Shown in pieces: positions 38,511-49,678 of a stretch of DNA of 64,000 nucleotides. This DNA comes from Druceiella hillmani (Eukaryota > Arthropoda > Insecta > Lepidoptera > Hepialidae): positions 10,651,001 to 10,715,000 of the forward strand of contig JAYKKI010000032.1 in NCBI GenBank assembly GCA_039881145.1. Reading direction: 5' to 3'. The notes beneath the pieces were generated by a model. It was not told where the DNA came from. It ran no database searches and saw only the letters and a list, made by a program, of their open reading frames with translations. Within the stretch, counting starts at the first letter, position 1. The number at the start of each line of letters is the position of its first letter. A program made the translations under genes and the position numbers.

Positions 38511-38879
38511 TACCAAAATCAGTAATGGCCAGCAGCGCCGCTGGTGAGAGAAGTCACACCCTACAATCGCCAAAACTCCTACCCTGCATGATCTCATGAA
38601 CTTTTTGCGGCTACTCCGTTCTCGATGAAATGGAAACGCGATTATACAATCTTCACGAACATTCTTAACAACTGAGAAGATCTTTAATATTTTTATTTTC
38701 ACCATCATGCCAAAATATTTGACGATGAATGGTCTCAGATATACGATATACATATATGAACTCAAGTATTAAAATATTAGTTAATTTTATTGAATGAATT
38801 GACAAAAATTCCTTAGAAATAATTATAACTCATACTATAAGGGTTTCCATGAATACTTATACACATATGAATAACATTA

Positions 38880-39545
38880 TTTTTTTTCACAAAATTGTGA
38901 AATTTGGAATCGTCACTATAGTTTACTGGTAAACTTCGTGTTAAGCTCTAGTGACGTTGTTTTTATATAACTCTAATATTAGCTGTATCTGAGACAGCAG
39001 TGGGGAGTGGAAAATATTTTTTTGTTGACATTATCAACAATATTTTTCCAATTCTTTTACAAATATTTGTATAAAAATATTGTTTCGTAATCGTTATATC
39101 TTGCTCTTAGAATTACTCGCAATATATTAAATTACAATAAATTAAAAGAAAACAAATTAAGTAACTTATATAATATTTGTGGCCCAAATGCATTTCTTTA
39201 AGTCACAACAACCTGATACCTCTATCATTCATTTAACTATTATAAATAAATGCACAGTTATTAGACTGATTCTCCTATTAACTAAAACCGATCCAGCTCC
39301 ATCATATTTTTAATCAAAGTATTTATTATGTAACAATACAGTATGTGATATACGTCAATTTACTCTTTGTTTTGAAGCAAATTGACGTATCAAGCGGATA
39401 TTGAAATTTGTGAAACTAACCCCAAAGCTTCTAGAACAAAGGAGCTTGCAAGAAAAGCTCTTCATCGACGTACTTTAGCAATGGAGCTACTCATATTTTA
39501 TCGTCGTAAAATTAAGTTCGGTAGGAACCAACTTCTTATTGAACC
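38880..39545 (+). repeat. Dispersed repeat family, copy at end of duplication copy 2
   Basis: 38880-39180 matches the reverse strand of 54020-54350 (shared words CACAAAATTGTGAA, GACGTTGTTTTTATATAA). 39180-39545 matches 12360-12775 directly. The open frame 39382-39597 (71 codons, with KASRTKELARKALHRRTLAM) lies here. It is conserved as a frame in the 12.6 kb copy for about 40 codons but not in sequence constraint, so I do not call it a gene. Confidence 0.65.
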
Positions 39546-40348
39546 TAGTCTTAATATTACTAGTGGCTTTTCGGATATACGAAAACTTCATTCGTGAAAA
39601 ACAGTTAAATATGAAAATGCTTTATTTTACATTTGAATTTGGTTAAACTAGAAGGATTATCAATTATATTTAGCAAAAAAAGCGAAAAATATTTAAATAA
39701 CTTTGACCATTATTTTCATCAATTTATCTATAATATGATGAATGCACTGCTCGTACAGTCTGTTCTTACTTACTTGACGTAGGCAAATTCGGGCCACTGA
39801 AGTTATCTATGTTAACCTTGAATACAAATGTAAATTTCAGATAAATGAAGACTTATAATCGTGTATGAATTTGATATACAAAAATTTTGTAAATAAATAA
39901 ATTTAATAATAAAAATACGTTCAAAACTAATCATACCTAGTTTCAAATTAATAAGAGTAATATTAAAAACGTTTAGTAATGTTAAAAACATACTTGTGAA
40001 ATAAAAAAAAGTTTTAGTAAAAAAAAAGTTTTAATAATATTGAAAACATACTTGTGAAATTATTTCATAAATTTTACTTTATATCTTTGCATGTTAACTA
40101 CAACTGACTTTACCATAGAAACAATTATGAAAAAAAAACAATTGTCATCTATTATAGAGAAATTAATGCAGTAGATTGAAACGGTTGTGTCCTTCTGGAT
40201 ACTAATAGTAATTTGTATGATTTCTACTAATGAATACACGAGTCAAACAAAGCAAACAGAAACGGCTATATAAATCAAAAATATCCAAGAAAACACTTAA
40301 TTAGCTTACAAAATTAATATCCATATATATATAAATATGTATATATAT

Positions 40349-40392
<44 letters not shown>

Positions 40393-43300
40393 GCAAGAAT
40401 CGTTGAAAACTTTAATTACAGATTTATAAAAAATATAGAAATAATCCACAATTATTTGTGACTATTATTCGATCACCCAATGAAGCATCTAGTACCTAAT
40501 GCAACACCAAAAACTATTATATAAAAACAACAAACAATTATTTTCACTAATATGAAATAAATAATTCACATATTTATGTATCTAAGTAAATGATGGCATT
40601 TCCGGAAGGAAATTAAATATCCACGAATTCGAAATTCAATATCTACATAGCCTTATATCTCAAATACTGATTTATTTAAGAAATATAAATATACTTCATA
40701 ATGAGACTACTATATCTTATTATATGAAGATGTAATAGTATATTAAGTAAATAGTTACCCAAAGCCACACGGGAAAAGCTTTGTCCATCCGTATATTAAT
40801 AAGACTTAACCACGTCATTATCCCTACTCAAAAAATAAACCCAGTAATAAATTAAACAAAGAATTTGGAGAAAGCTATGTTTTATATTCAACACTATCAA
40901 GAGTGTCTAAATAAACAATGAAAATGAAAATTCAAGAAATAAAGTGAACTTTGTGACTTATAATATAGGTATATAAAGATAAGTTATTTAAAAATGTCAT
41001 AAACGATTTCTAAAAAAACACATTGACAGTTATATGATGGTTCAATTCACCATGATTAACTAATCTGATATGTGAAACAGTTTTGTCTAAAAGAATAAAC
41101 TAATAAAAATAATTAAACGGAGTAAGAAATTTAAGATCAAAAAAGATAAATCCAACGCGAATCGAGTTTCGTTAAATCATTCTCATTAGTAATTGAATGA
41201 AGTAATTGTAACCTCATTAATCAAGCACCTAACGCAACACAACTAAAATATTTTTTTCCATCTGAATAATATGGAAAACTATACCGTTAATGCTATTTAA
41301 TGAATATTTTGGTAACCAAAATATACCAAAACGGTTTTACTCAATAGACTTTATCCATGTAAATAATTATATAAGTGACCTTAATCAATTCAACTGTTTG
41401 GAAGTGATTTCATATGTTGTATTCAGAACAAAATTATCTAATGTTATACACGTCAAGCATAAAATTATTCGCCTTGAAAGATTTATAATTGAACGGTTAT
41501 ATAATTCAGATTAGAACTACTACGATACACGCACAATATACGCATGTACTATTACACGCCGACGCAGAATGATTCACGCTTCCGACACGCTTTTAGTCAC
41601 TACACGATATCCTCCCCCTCGTCCCCACGCATTGCTTTCGTAGGTACAATTACATGTTCGTGCGACGCCAAGACAAACTATATAAGACCAAATTGAAATT
41701 TCGATATTATAGTTGTGATTAAATAGTTTATTCTATTGTTGACCAAAGTCGATATTGTTTTGCGAGAGAAGACCCTTTTAAATACATCCACCTGTATACA
41801 TTGACGACATCTCGCCAGTTAAGCTTAGTACATTTTTTCCTTTGTCTTTTTATCTACAGTTCAGAACCCTTCAGAATATCGAAATAAAATAAGATAGAAA
41901 TGAAGTTGGCAAATTTTCGCTTTATATTAATGGAAGCTCTTATGAGTGGTGCCAAAACCATCATTACACAAATGTCACGTTTAATCTACGACCGCCATCC
42001 CATTTGTCTGATCGCGGCTCAGTATATTAAACTTACCTTCGGGTAAATATTTTCACATTGATGCAAAAATAAAAATATTAATTGGTGACCATAGAGGCGT
42101 ACTATTAATTCCTTCTTCGGAAAATTTGTCATTTTGAGAAGGGTCTTATGTGAAAGAAAATATACTTTCATATTAACAAAGGAAATATCTGGATGTAAAA
42201 GAGGTTCATGCTTATTTGCCAATATCTTCATGTCTAATCGTACTATCAAGTCAGGATCAAGACGTAATTATTTATTTAAACTCTTGAATAATTGAAAAAA
42301 TTAACCTTTATTAAAAAATACTTAAAGTTTAACGTAAAATTATTAAAGTTCATTATTTCATATAGAGACCAAAGAACAAAGTTAATTTCCAACTTGCTAC
42401 AAACCAGACCAATTAAAAGATACAGTTCATATCATGAAGTTCCCGGGAGTATCGCAGAGTAAATAAAAATAAATTATATACAGGATATGACAAAGATGTT
42501 TTTTTGTTTATACAGGTGATTCTCTATATGAAACTGGGTAGAAAACGTTAAAAAATTATATAAAAATACTCAACTATTGCTGAAAACGAGTCACCATCAA
42601 AGTTGCGAATACAACGAAATAAATTTTTTTTACCATAATGCACTTCGAATATTTTCATTTAGATGCCCAGAATTACCTGCATGAATAAAAGACACATTCT
42701 TTTTTATAGTAAAAGAGATGAAAAAAAAGGATTCTCTCATCTTGAAGCTGCTCTATATAACAACACGTATATAACAAGATGCCACATTTAAATATATATT
42801 TGATCGTTTTCCTAATAAATTAATATGCAGCTAAAAGTATGTTTGCAAATATTTTGTACCCATTTTTAGATAAAATAGTAATTTTAATTCAATGTAATTT
42901 CATTACATAAATTAAATTAATAATTCTCTCTCATTTCGTGAGTATAAAATTACATTGACCCCAATTTCTTTGTAATTTTTAAATATCTGTCCATATAATT
43001 TATATAAATAACTAATTGAACGAACTACATCTATCTATTATACTTTTTATTATTTTATACATAACTATAGTTTTACTGAAATGGAAATTAGCAAAGTAAA
43101 TGTTTTATACATTTAAAAGAAACATATGAATTTTAATAATGACGTCTATTTAAAAAATTACTTGATGAGTCGTATTGTACGTTAAAATCTGAAAACAAAT
43201 CATTATATTGAACAGTGAACGTAAAATATGAATCCTAAAATAATTCGTAGCTCCATTGCTATCGCCAGAAACTATTAATTTCGTTAGTGTTATATCAATG

Positions 43301-44770
43301 TATATTAATTATACGCTATATAGGATATAAATTAAATAACATAATAATAAAAATAAAAGGAAAAACCTGACCATCGAATTAGAAATCGGGATCGTAAATA
43401 TATGTAAATTAATACAAGTGGTAAATATTTTTGTACATTTTTTTGCGTTAGAGCGAATCTCTCTCGTTAGTTAGTTACGTAAAGCGAACGAACGTTAAAT
43501 TACTTCTGGGGTGTTAATTCTTTTCGTTGTCTGGATGTAAATCACATTTAAAGCGGAATTGAAATATAAGCAAGCTCTTCTTTTTAAACACGGGTCATAA
43601 ATTGTGTTGTGTATTCAAAACCCGTGTTTCAAACAAATTAAATTATTGCTTGAACATCCTGTTTCTTATTACGTTTCAATATAAGATACTGATTCTATTT
43701 CATATTTTTTTTTGCTATGATTTCAATAATATGAAGAGATTTTTATATGAAACAGCCAATTCCATAAATTCTATATAGAAATATAAAAGCTATTTAAAAG
43801 TATAATTTTTACTCCATGCCACGTCACGCCATCGATCTCCAAATACCTTGATTTTAATCAATTACTACACTTGATAGTTCTCTAATTACTTTTTTATTTT
43901 TGTATAATTATAAAATTATTTTATTTGCGATTCAAATTGATAACCTATAATTTAGTTTGTAATGTCAGTAATCATTTTTAAAACTTATGTTCATTAATAT
44001 AGAATATCTACTAGAATAAAAATAAATATGGAGTTTTATACTAGATATTTTAGGTTAGTGACCGTTTGTTACTGAATTCAAGTTTTGGTAATTTTCACAG
44101 CTTTGTATTGCCCACAAAAATTTTTAAACAAGTGGTGCTTCAATAATCTCATTTATTTTTATGGATTTACAGTGTGTATTTGAAAATATTTTAAAAGATT
44201 ATATTAAAGTATTAAATATCTCGAACCTTAAAAAACATTTTATTTTATCTAACCGTAAAGTACTTACCTACTCACTTTGTTGAAAACACTAAGAGGTAGG
44301 CGAGAGTGAGTAAATTCAGATTTTTACTAACAAAATTTTCCTTTTGCAAAAAGTTTGTATTAAGCAAATTAACAGATTTTTCCTTTTGCAACAGGTGTAT
44401 ATTGAGCAAGCTGTATTTCACTTATATATTAAACACAGACATCTATTACACAAAATATTATAAAAACGTTTTATTGCCTCTACGTACATTCCACAAGCTA
44501 TTGAAAAAGTAACATTTGCAATCACACAAAATTCGCAGTGCGATACTAATTCAGTCAAACTGACATTTTAAAATTCTTTGGCGGCAATCTCGATGTTTTG
44601 AGACTGACCACAGACTATTATTTGTTTAACATTGACAATATGAACCTAAACAATGGATTTTTTGTATTTTAAATAAATATTTTAATATATTTGTAACACA
44701 TAAAATATACAAATTTTAGCTTTCTGCACTCCTTCTCCATATAAACTTTAACTACGTCAAATCTCACACT
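39546..44770. other. AT-rich single-copy stretch, no gene seen
   Basis: Contains the (AT)n tract at 40321-40391, a short word shared internally (about 40470-40505 and 41205-41240, both with CCTAAYGCAACAC), and a modestly G+C-richer patch at 41555-41660. An ATG-initiated 48-residue frame at 41900-42046 and a 76-residue minus frame at 42019-42249 have no recognisable motif. A GAGCGAATCTCTCTCGTTAG word at about 43451 stands out in composition only. Confidence 0.5.
40321..40391. repeat. (AT)n microsatellite
   Basis: A nearly pure TA/AT dinucleotide run of about 70 bp with a few G interruptions. Confidence 0.95.
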
Positions 44771-44808
44771 CCTCCGTGCGCGCACACGCGCACGTGCGTG
44801 TGTATGTA
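44705..44808. repeat. Shared repeat ending in a Z-DNA-prone CG/CA tract
   Basis: 44725-44775 repeats words also found at 33045-33105 (TTTCTGCACTCCTTCTCCAT, CAAATCTCACACTCCT). It is followed at 44776-44806 by a strictly alternating purine-pyrimidine tract (GTGCGCGCACACGCGCACGT then GCGTGTGTATGT), rare in this AT-rich window and prone to left-handed Z-DNA. Confidence 0.75.
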
Positions 44809-45220
44809 TTCTAAATCAAAATATACTTGGGGCGCATCTATTGAAACGATCTTCTTTCTTCTGACAATGAAATGCAGTTAAATATAGAACCAAAATGAAA
44901 ATGCAATTTAATATAAAACCAAAATGTAAAACCGCGTGTCAACCATAATGCAGTTTAATATAAACATGACCAAAGCCACGTATGCTGTCCACTTTTTCGA
45001 GTGAATTTCCCTTGTTGCATATTTAAAAGTTACTTGCTTCTTTGTTAATTTCTCCGTGAAAATTACCAAAACTTCTATTTGTTTACAATTGAGTAACTAT
45101 TATCAGTCTATATCATAAAGTACTACTAAAAAAAATAATCGATGTATTTGAGAGATAATATTCGAGAATCTCACAGTCACATCAATAGTCAACCATTTCT
45201 TTGACTTTTTTGTTCCACGG

Positions 45221-45259
45221 AAGAGCAGAAGGAAGATGAAGTATCTTCCTTCTGCTCTT
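45221..45259. repeat. Perfect hairpin, 17-bp arms
   Basis: AAGAGCAGAAGGAAGAT and its exact complement are separated by the 5-base loop GAAGT. The arms are less AT-rich than the surroundings, so chance is a weaker explanation than for the AT hairpins. Confidence 0.9.
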
Positions 45260-45349
45260 TAAAAATTAAAATTCTAACCGACGGGAACGCGCTCTGTTTA
45301 AGCTCTTATTAATAAGGGTCATAAATTTGTCTCCATGACACATACTAGG

Positions 45350-45350
45350 C

Positions 45351-45445
<95 letters not shown>

Positions 45446-45450
45446 TATAC
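45350..45450. repeat. (AT)n microsatellite with GTAT interruptions
   Basis: About 100 bp of TATATA with ATGTATAT interruptions. The minus-strand open frame across 45266-45481 is an artefact of this tract (YIYIYI repeats). Confidence 0.95.
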
Positions 45451-45778
45451 GCAATCTTGAAAGTAGTATCAATAGTATCAATATAAAGGCAAGCCCAAAT
45501 CCTTGGTGGAATATAAACTGGTAAAATTTACAAGAAAATTTTAGGATATTATGACTAATTATTTCAGATTGTTTTATTATTATTACAGATTATATTAAAA
45601 GTATTTGTACGTTAAAATATTGGACCATCCAAATATATACTAAATTAAAGCACAGAGAAAATAACTAAAACCTTGACAACATCATATTTAACCGTAATAA
45701 TTCACATATCGAAAAGCTGTTAAAACAAAATGTAGCTATGTTATGTCAATAATAAAGAATATAAAAAGATTGAAATAT

Positions 45779-45869
45779 GTACATAGAGAATATTTTCGGA
45801 AAACTAATTTATGCTAACTTGCAGAAAAAGTGAGCATAAATTAGTTTTCCGAAAATATTCTCTATGTAC
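45779..45869. repeat. Perfect palindrome, 37-bp arms and 17-bp spacer
   Basis: Arm 45779-45815 begins GTACATAGAGAATATTTTCG and is matched without any mismatch by its complement at 45833-45869. The spacer is AACTTGCAGAAAAAGTG. The arms are single-copy otherwise. Perfect identity over 37 bp in a region of old, decayed sequence implies a recent foldback duplication or a template-switch event, or an assembly or library artefact. A transcript would form a miRNA-precursor-like hairpin, but nothing shows transcription. Confidence 0.95.
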
Positions 45870-48451
45870 TGTACCCAGGCAGAAAAAGTTTAGTTTAGAT
45901 TTTATAATCAATAACTCTTAAGCAACATTCGTTCCATTAAAAATCACAAAACAGTTTCATCCTAAGTGGTTAATTATAAGAAGCTCCAACTTGGCATGCC
46001 AGAATACGAAATTAGAGGACTAAACAGTAATATTTAGAAGGTGGAACGTATAAATATTTCATTAAGTTACAAATATCCTAGAATATAAAGCAGTAAACAT
46101 AAAGCAAATAATACTTAACAGTTAAAATGGAACCATTTTCAGAATGTTTATTTAATAAGCATAATTTAAATATAATCTTACTCAAACAACAAAATCAAAA
46201 GCGCTTATTTCTATGTTCTACCCTAGACCATAACTTGCAGGCAATTAAATACATTTTGGAGAAAGCATTCAGACGGCCATTGTAGTTCGGGAAATCAACA
46301 TTCTCTAATATGCTGATTAAGATTTTTTTAAATATATACACAACCCATAATTAAAGAAAACTTTAAGAATTCGGATGGTACAAAAATAACGTAATAATCT
46401 TCTGATTCATTTTATATGCAATAGAAATAAATATTGCGGCATCTTTGTAAAAAAATAATATCCCACTGACTGCAAAAACTTGTCAGAAGTGTTTAAACTA
46501 TATAAGATGGAGTGAGGTACTTTTAGAACCTCTTGTCTTGTCTTCTAAAAGTTTACGATCATTTTATAAACTAGTTTCTCAGTTATTCTGCAAAGAAAAA
46601 AATTTTGTAGAAAAAAAATAATTTCGTCATAATTGAAACGGTTTTGTAATATTAGATCAGTTAATAATTATTCCTTACAGGATAATTTTGCAAGGAACTT
46701 TTTTTCTGAAAATCATATAGTAAATATATGAAAATTTCATCTATTGCAGTTTTAATACTTTGATAAATTAAGTTTTGTCACAGCTTTTTCTTCGTGTGTC
46801 ACATAATATTAAACTAGTCCTTATAATTACAATCGGTAGATTTCTAAAAGCACTCCCACCCTCGAACCCCATATTATAACTATATTCAGGTGATTATTTC
46901 AACATCTGACCGTGACTATAAAAACACTTAGTTATTCATTGACCAATTTTGTTATGCTATTTCTATATAGCGGAAAATTTTGAAAAAAACTTTTAGTTAC
47001 TTATAAAATCCTCACTAAGGTTGTTCTGTATATACTTTAATATTTTTCACCTATTATTATGTTTTTAAAATTATATTGATTTCCCTATATTACCCAGGCA
47101 TAAGAAAAAAAACTGCTTACAAATATTTTTTAATTTAATAAACCAAGTTGACTGAAATATAAACTTGGACTAAGGCATTCAGTGAATACTGTAATCTTGA
47201 ATGTTTTCACATTTTTGACATTTGACATTTTGATAGATAAAAAATAAGTGGGACAGGACGGGGATACTTCAAGATACTGGAAAAATTGATATTTCTGGGT
47301 ATACAATTAATGTGTTACGAAACATTCTCAATCTGAGCCTAAAAAATTACTTCCAAGTTTGTTGTGTAGATAGGTATGTAAAAAATAAGAAATTTCTATG
47401 CATTCTCATAGTTCAACTAAATCTTTATTCAAAATTTTATCATAATTGGCCTCAAAGCTAAAGAGCTATGATTCAGTAATATATGAATAGATTGATTGCC
47501 AACATTACGTAACGGAATCGTAGGGGTTATGATTTTTGTATTGTCGATGGCATCCTAAAAAAAAGACTCTATTAACATTCTATTCAAAGGAATTAAAATA
47601 TTAGCAACCATTTTTTATTTTAAGTTTTGTTCCAATACTTGGAAAATATTATATGTAGATTGAGACATCTTACTTTCATATTACTTTTAAATAAGTTTAG
47701 GTCTTGAGGAATTATTAAAAAGAGGTAAACTGAACCTGGCTTGCTATGAAAAAATACAAATTAAATTAGTTAACGTGAAATTATCAATCAATATTTAACA
47801 AGTTTGTTAAAAGTTTTATTTTCTTTATATGGTGGTAAGTTACTTGATAGGATATACTTTTGTATGTACTACGTGTACTATCATGATATAATCGTACTTT
47901 TTATCTAAATATATCGTAAAATGAGGCGACATTGATTAGGTTAGAGATTAACCTGTTCTCTATTTCTTTTAAATTAGAAGTAGTCAATAAGAAAAGAATA
48001 CTAAATTATGGATTTTTGTGTAGATTACCTAAAAACTTAACAAACAATTTTAGAATTTACAGTTTCGAAGAAAAAAAAATGTAATCAATTTTAAACTAAA
48101 AAGTATCTACATAAGGAGGAAATTAGTGAAAAAAGACTTGGCACTAAATACTTTGTCAGTAATTAACATTTTATAAATTTGGGGTTATATTGATAAGCAG
48201 GGGGAATTTGATAGGTTAGCAGAATATACAAATAAAATACTTTATGTTAATGGAAACTGTTTTATTGCAAATTATATAATAACACAATTAAATTCTCACA
48301 AAATTATAATTTTTGTATACTTAGGTATCTTTTATAACATAAATAATTAAAAAATTAACTCAAATTACTTTTGGAAAGTAATTAGTCAGGATCAATTTAA
48401 TTATCAGGATTTAAATATCATCACGATACAGTGTCATATAATGAAGGACAT
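45870..48451. other. AT-rich stretch, nothing recognised
   Basis: No repeat unit, transposase fragment, RNA gene or plausible exon was seen on either strand. Confidence 0.55.
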
Positions 48452-49020
48452 TTAACGTAGACTTCTTTTAATTATGTCAAAACCTTCGCCGTATCTTTGT
48501 TTCTTCAAATAATCAGATAAAACATCTAGAATAGGTGTTTCGACATTATCAGCATAAGACTCACTTCATATTTTACCCAACACTCTCTTTATTGAAAGGA
48601 TTATTTCCCGTTGCTTTGAAGCTGCTTAAGAGGTTTCGTTGCACTGCCAATATTTCGGAATTTTCTTTATCACCATGCCCTATGTCCATATATGTATTGG
48701 CCCGTTTCAAGGAATTTGGGAACGAACCTATAGGCACACATTTAGGAACACTTTTTTTTTAATTTTCCACTGAACTAAAGTTTTACGCCATGCTATTCGA
48801 AAAGGTCTGAAAAATCCGACGTCGAGGTGCTGACAGAGATTGTTTGAGTTCGGAATAAAGCATGTAAAGTCGATATTATCATCTTTGCATATGTTAAAAA
48901 TGTCTTCATCTAAATGGATAAATCAATTATCCCCGATCAAACTTTTGCGCCCTTCAAGACGTTTTGCGTGAAGAAAGGAAATTCGCACCGTTATGTACCA
49001 CGGCAGATGCCAATTAGCAT
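48452..49020 (-). pseudogene. pogo/Tigger-type transposase, C-terminal relic (DDE_1)
   Basis: Read from 49020 downward, one frame gives FLHAKRLEGRKSLIGDN, a stop, then FIHLDEDIFNICKDDNIDF, TCFIPNSNNLCQHLDVGFF and RPFRIAWRKTLVQWKIKKK. A shifted frame continues VPKCVPIGSFPNSLKRANTY and NLLSSFKATGNNPFNKESVG. A third gives ETPILDVLSDYLKKQRYGEG, ending at TAA 48452-48454. In Tigger/jerky-like proteins the matching parts are the second half of the DDE domain (GDNxxSHLS, CxxNxIxFxxLPPNSTHLLQPLDVxFFxPxKxxWR) and the C-terminal NLxxGFxxTGIxPFNP segment. There are at least two frameshifts and two stops. The 5' part is missing and stops 14 bp from the inverted-repeat element at 49034. Confidence 0.85.
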
Positions 49021-49033
49021 GCAAATAGTTTGC

Positions 49034-49678
49034 TCATGTATTAAACCATCATAACCTTGAAATAATGACAATGTTAAAACCAAGTGGGGCGTATAAGCGA
49101 AGAACCATGACTATTGAAAGTATTCGCGCTAGGTGCTTGGCGATAGAAATCATTCAGTTCTTCGGGTGCCAATGTCATTGCAAAGCACAATGAGTTGGAG
49201 AAGTCCAACGAAGGTTCTGCAACACCGGCGAGGAAAACCCACTTGTCAGAACGTCCGACATCATTCAACTGGTTCAGGGGCTGATTTATGAAGATCCAGG
49301 ACAGTCGATTAGAAAAATGTCGTCGATTATGAGTATGAGCGAAACGACTATGTGTCAAATTGTTGAAGAGAACCTCCGCTATAAGTTATATACAATTAAA
49401 GTGAGACAGATGCTTTACGGATCCGCCAGGAAAAACGCCGCTGAAGCCAGCTTTTGTGTTCCTTGAGAAAATGCTTCCGAACAACGCAACGAAATTTCCA
49501 ATGAATGTTCACGTTCTAGGTGATATCATGCTACGGTATTTTTTAATTATATATATATATTTATATTTTTTTTATATATAAATATATATATAATTAAATA
49601 GTCATGGCTCTTCGCTTATACGCCCCACTTGGTTTTAACATTGTCATTATTTCAAGGTTATGATGGTTTAATACATGA
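49034..49678 (+). mobile_element. Mariner-superfamily (maT-like) relic with 78-bp inverted repeats
   Basis: The left repeat 49034-49111 and right repeat 49601-49678 are inverted copies with a single mismatch (GAACCATGAC against GAGCCATGAC). The arm includes CCAAGTGGGGCGTATAAGCG. Between them lies a broken transposase gene (49107-49545) and an AT-rich palindrome (about 49536-49597). The left repeat overlaps the transposase start codon. A clear TA target duplication is not visible. The element is far shorter than an autonomous one. Confidence 0.85.
49107..49545 (+). pseudogene. Transposase N-terminal (helix-turn-helix) relic, mariner superfamily
   Basis: Starts at ATG 49107 (MTIESIRARCLAIEIIQFFG), with one in-frame TGA, then GEENPLVRTSDIIQLVQGLI, YEDPGQSIRKMSSIMSMSET and TMCQIVEENLRYKLYTIKVR, stopping at about 49466. 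The pattern NPGxSIRxxAxxxxVSxxTxxxxVxEDLRYKSY is typical of the DNA-binding region of this group. A second frame from 49471 reads NATKFPMNVHVLGDIM, like the KFPxxVxVLGVVSxxG segment that normally lies about 90 residues further on, so the middle is deleted. It cannot be functional. Confidence 0.8.

Larger units (their letters stand above)
21055..39545 (+). repeat. Segmental duplication, copy 2 (enlarged by insertions)
   Basis: Direct-orientation partner of 1-12775, starting about 21 kb downstream and ending about 26.8 kb downstream of the matching points, so it has gained roughly 6 kb net. Gains without a match in copy 1 are the piggyBac block (about 23380-25510), 26150-30540, 30720-31735 with the ABC exon, 32700-33140 with an (AT)n tract, and 35900-38880 with a mariner. 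It lacks the 190-3860 and roughly 4010-4670 parts of copy 1. The boundary near 39545 is where similarity to 12775 stops by eye. Confidence 0.85.

Noticed and set aside
39382..39597. 71-residue plus frame shared with 12640-12765
   Set aside because: Frame retained but differences are mostly residue-changing and it ends early in the other copy; it lies in a dispersed repeat.
41900..42046. ATG frame of 48 residues (MKLANFRFILMEALMSGAKT) near a good acceptor-like CTTTTTATCTACAG
   Set aside because: A stop separates the acceptor from the ATG and no homology is recognised; could be chance.
45266..45481. 71-residue minus-strand frame rich in YIYIYI
   Set aside because: It is the translation of an (AT)n microsatellite.
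48535..48762. 75-residue plus-strand frame
   Set aside because: It is antisense to the pogo/Tigger C-terminal relic.
49074..49358. 94-residue minus-strand frame
   Set aside because: It is antisense to the helix-turn-helix transposase relic that starts at 49107 on the plus strand.
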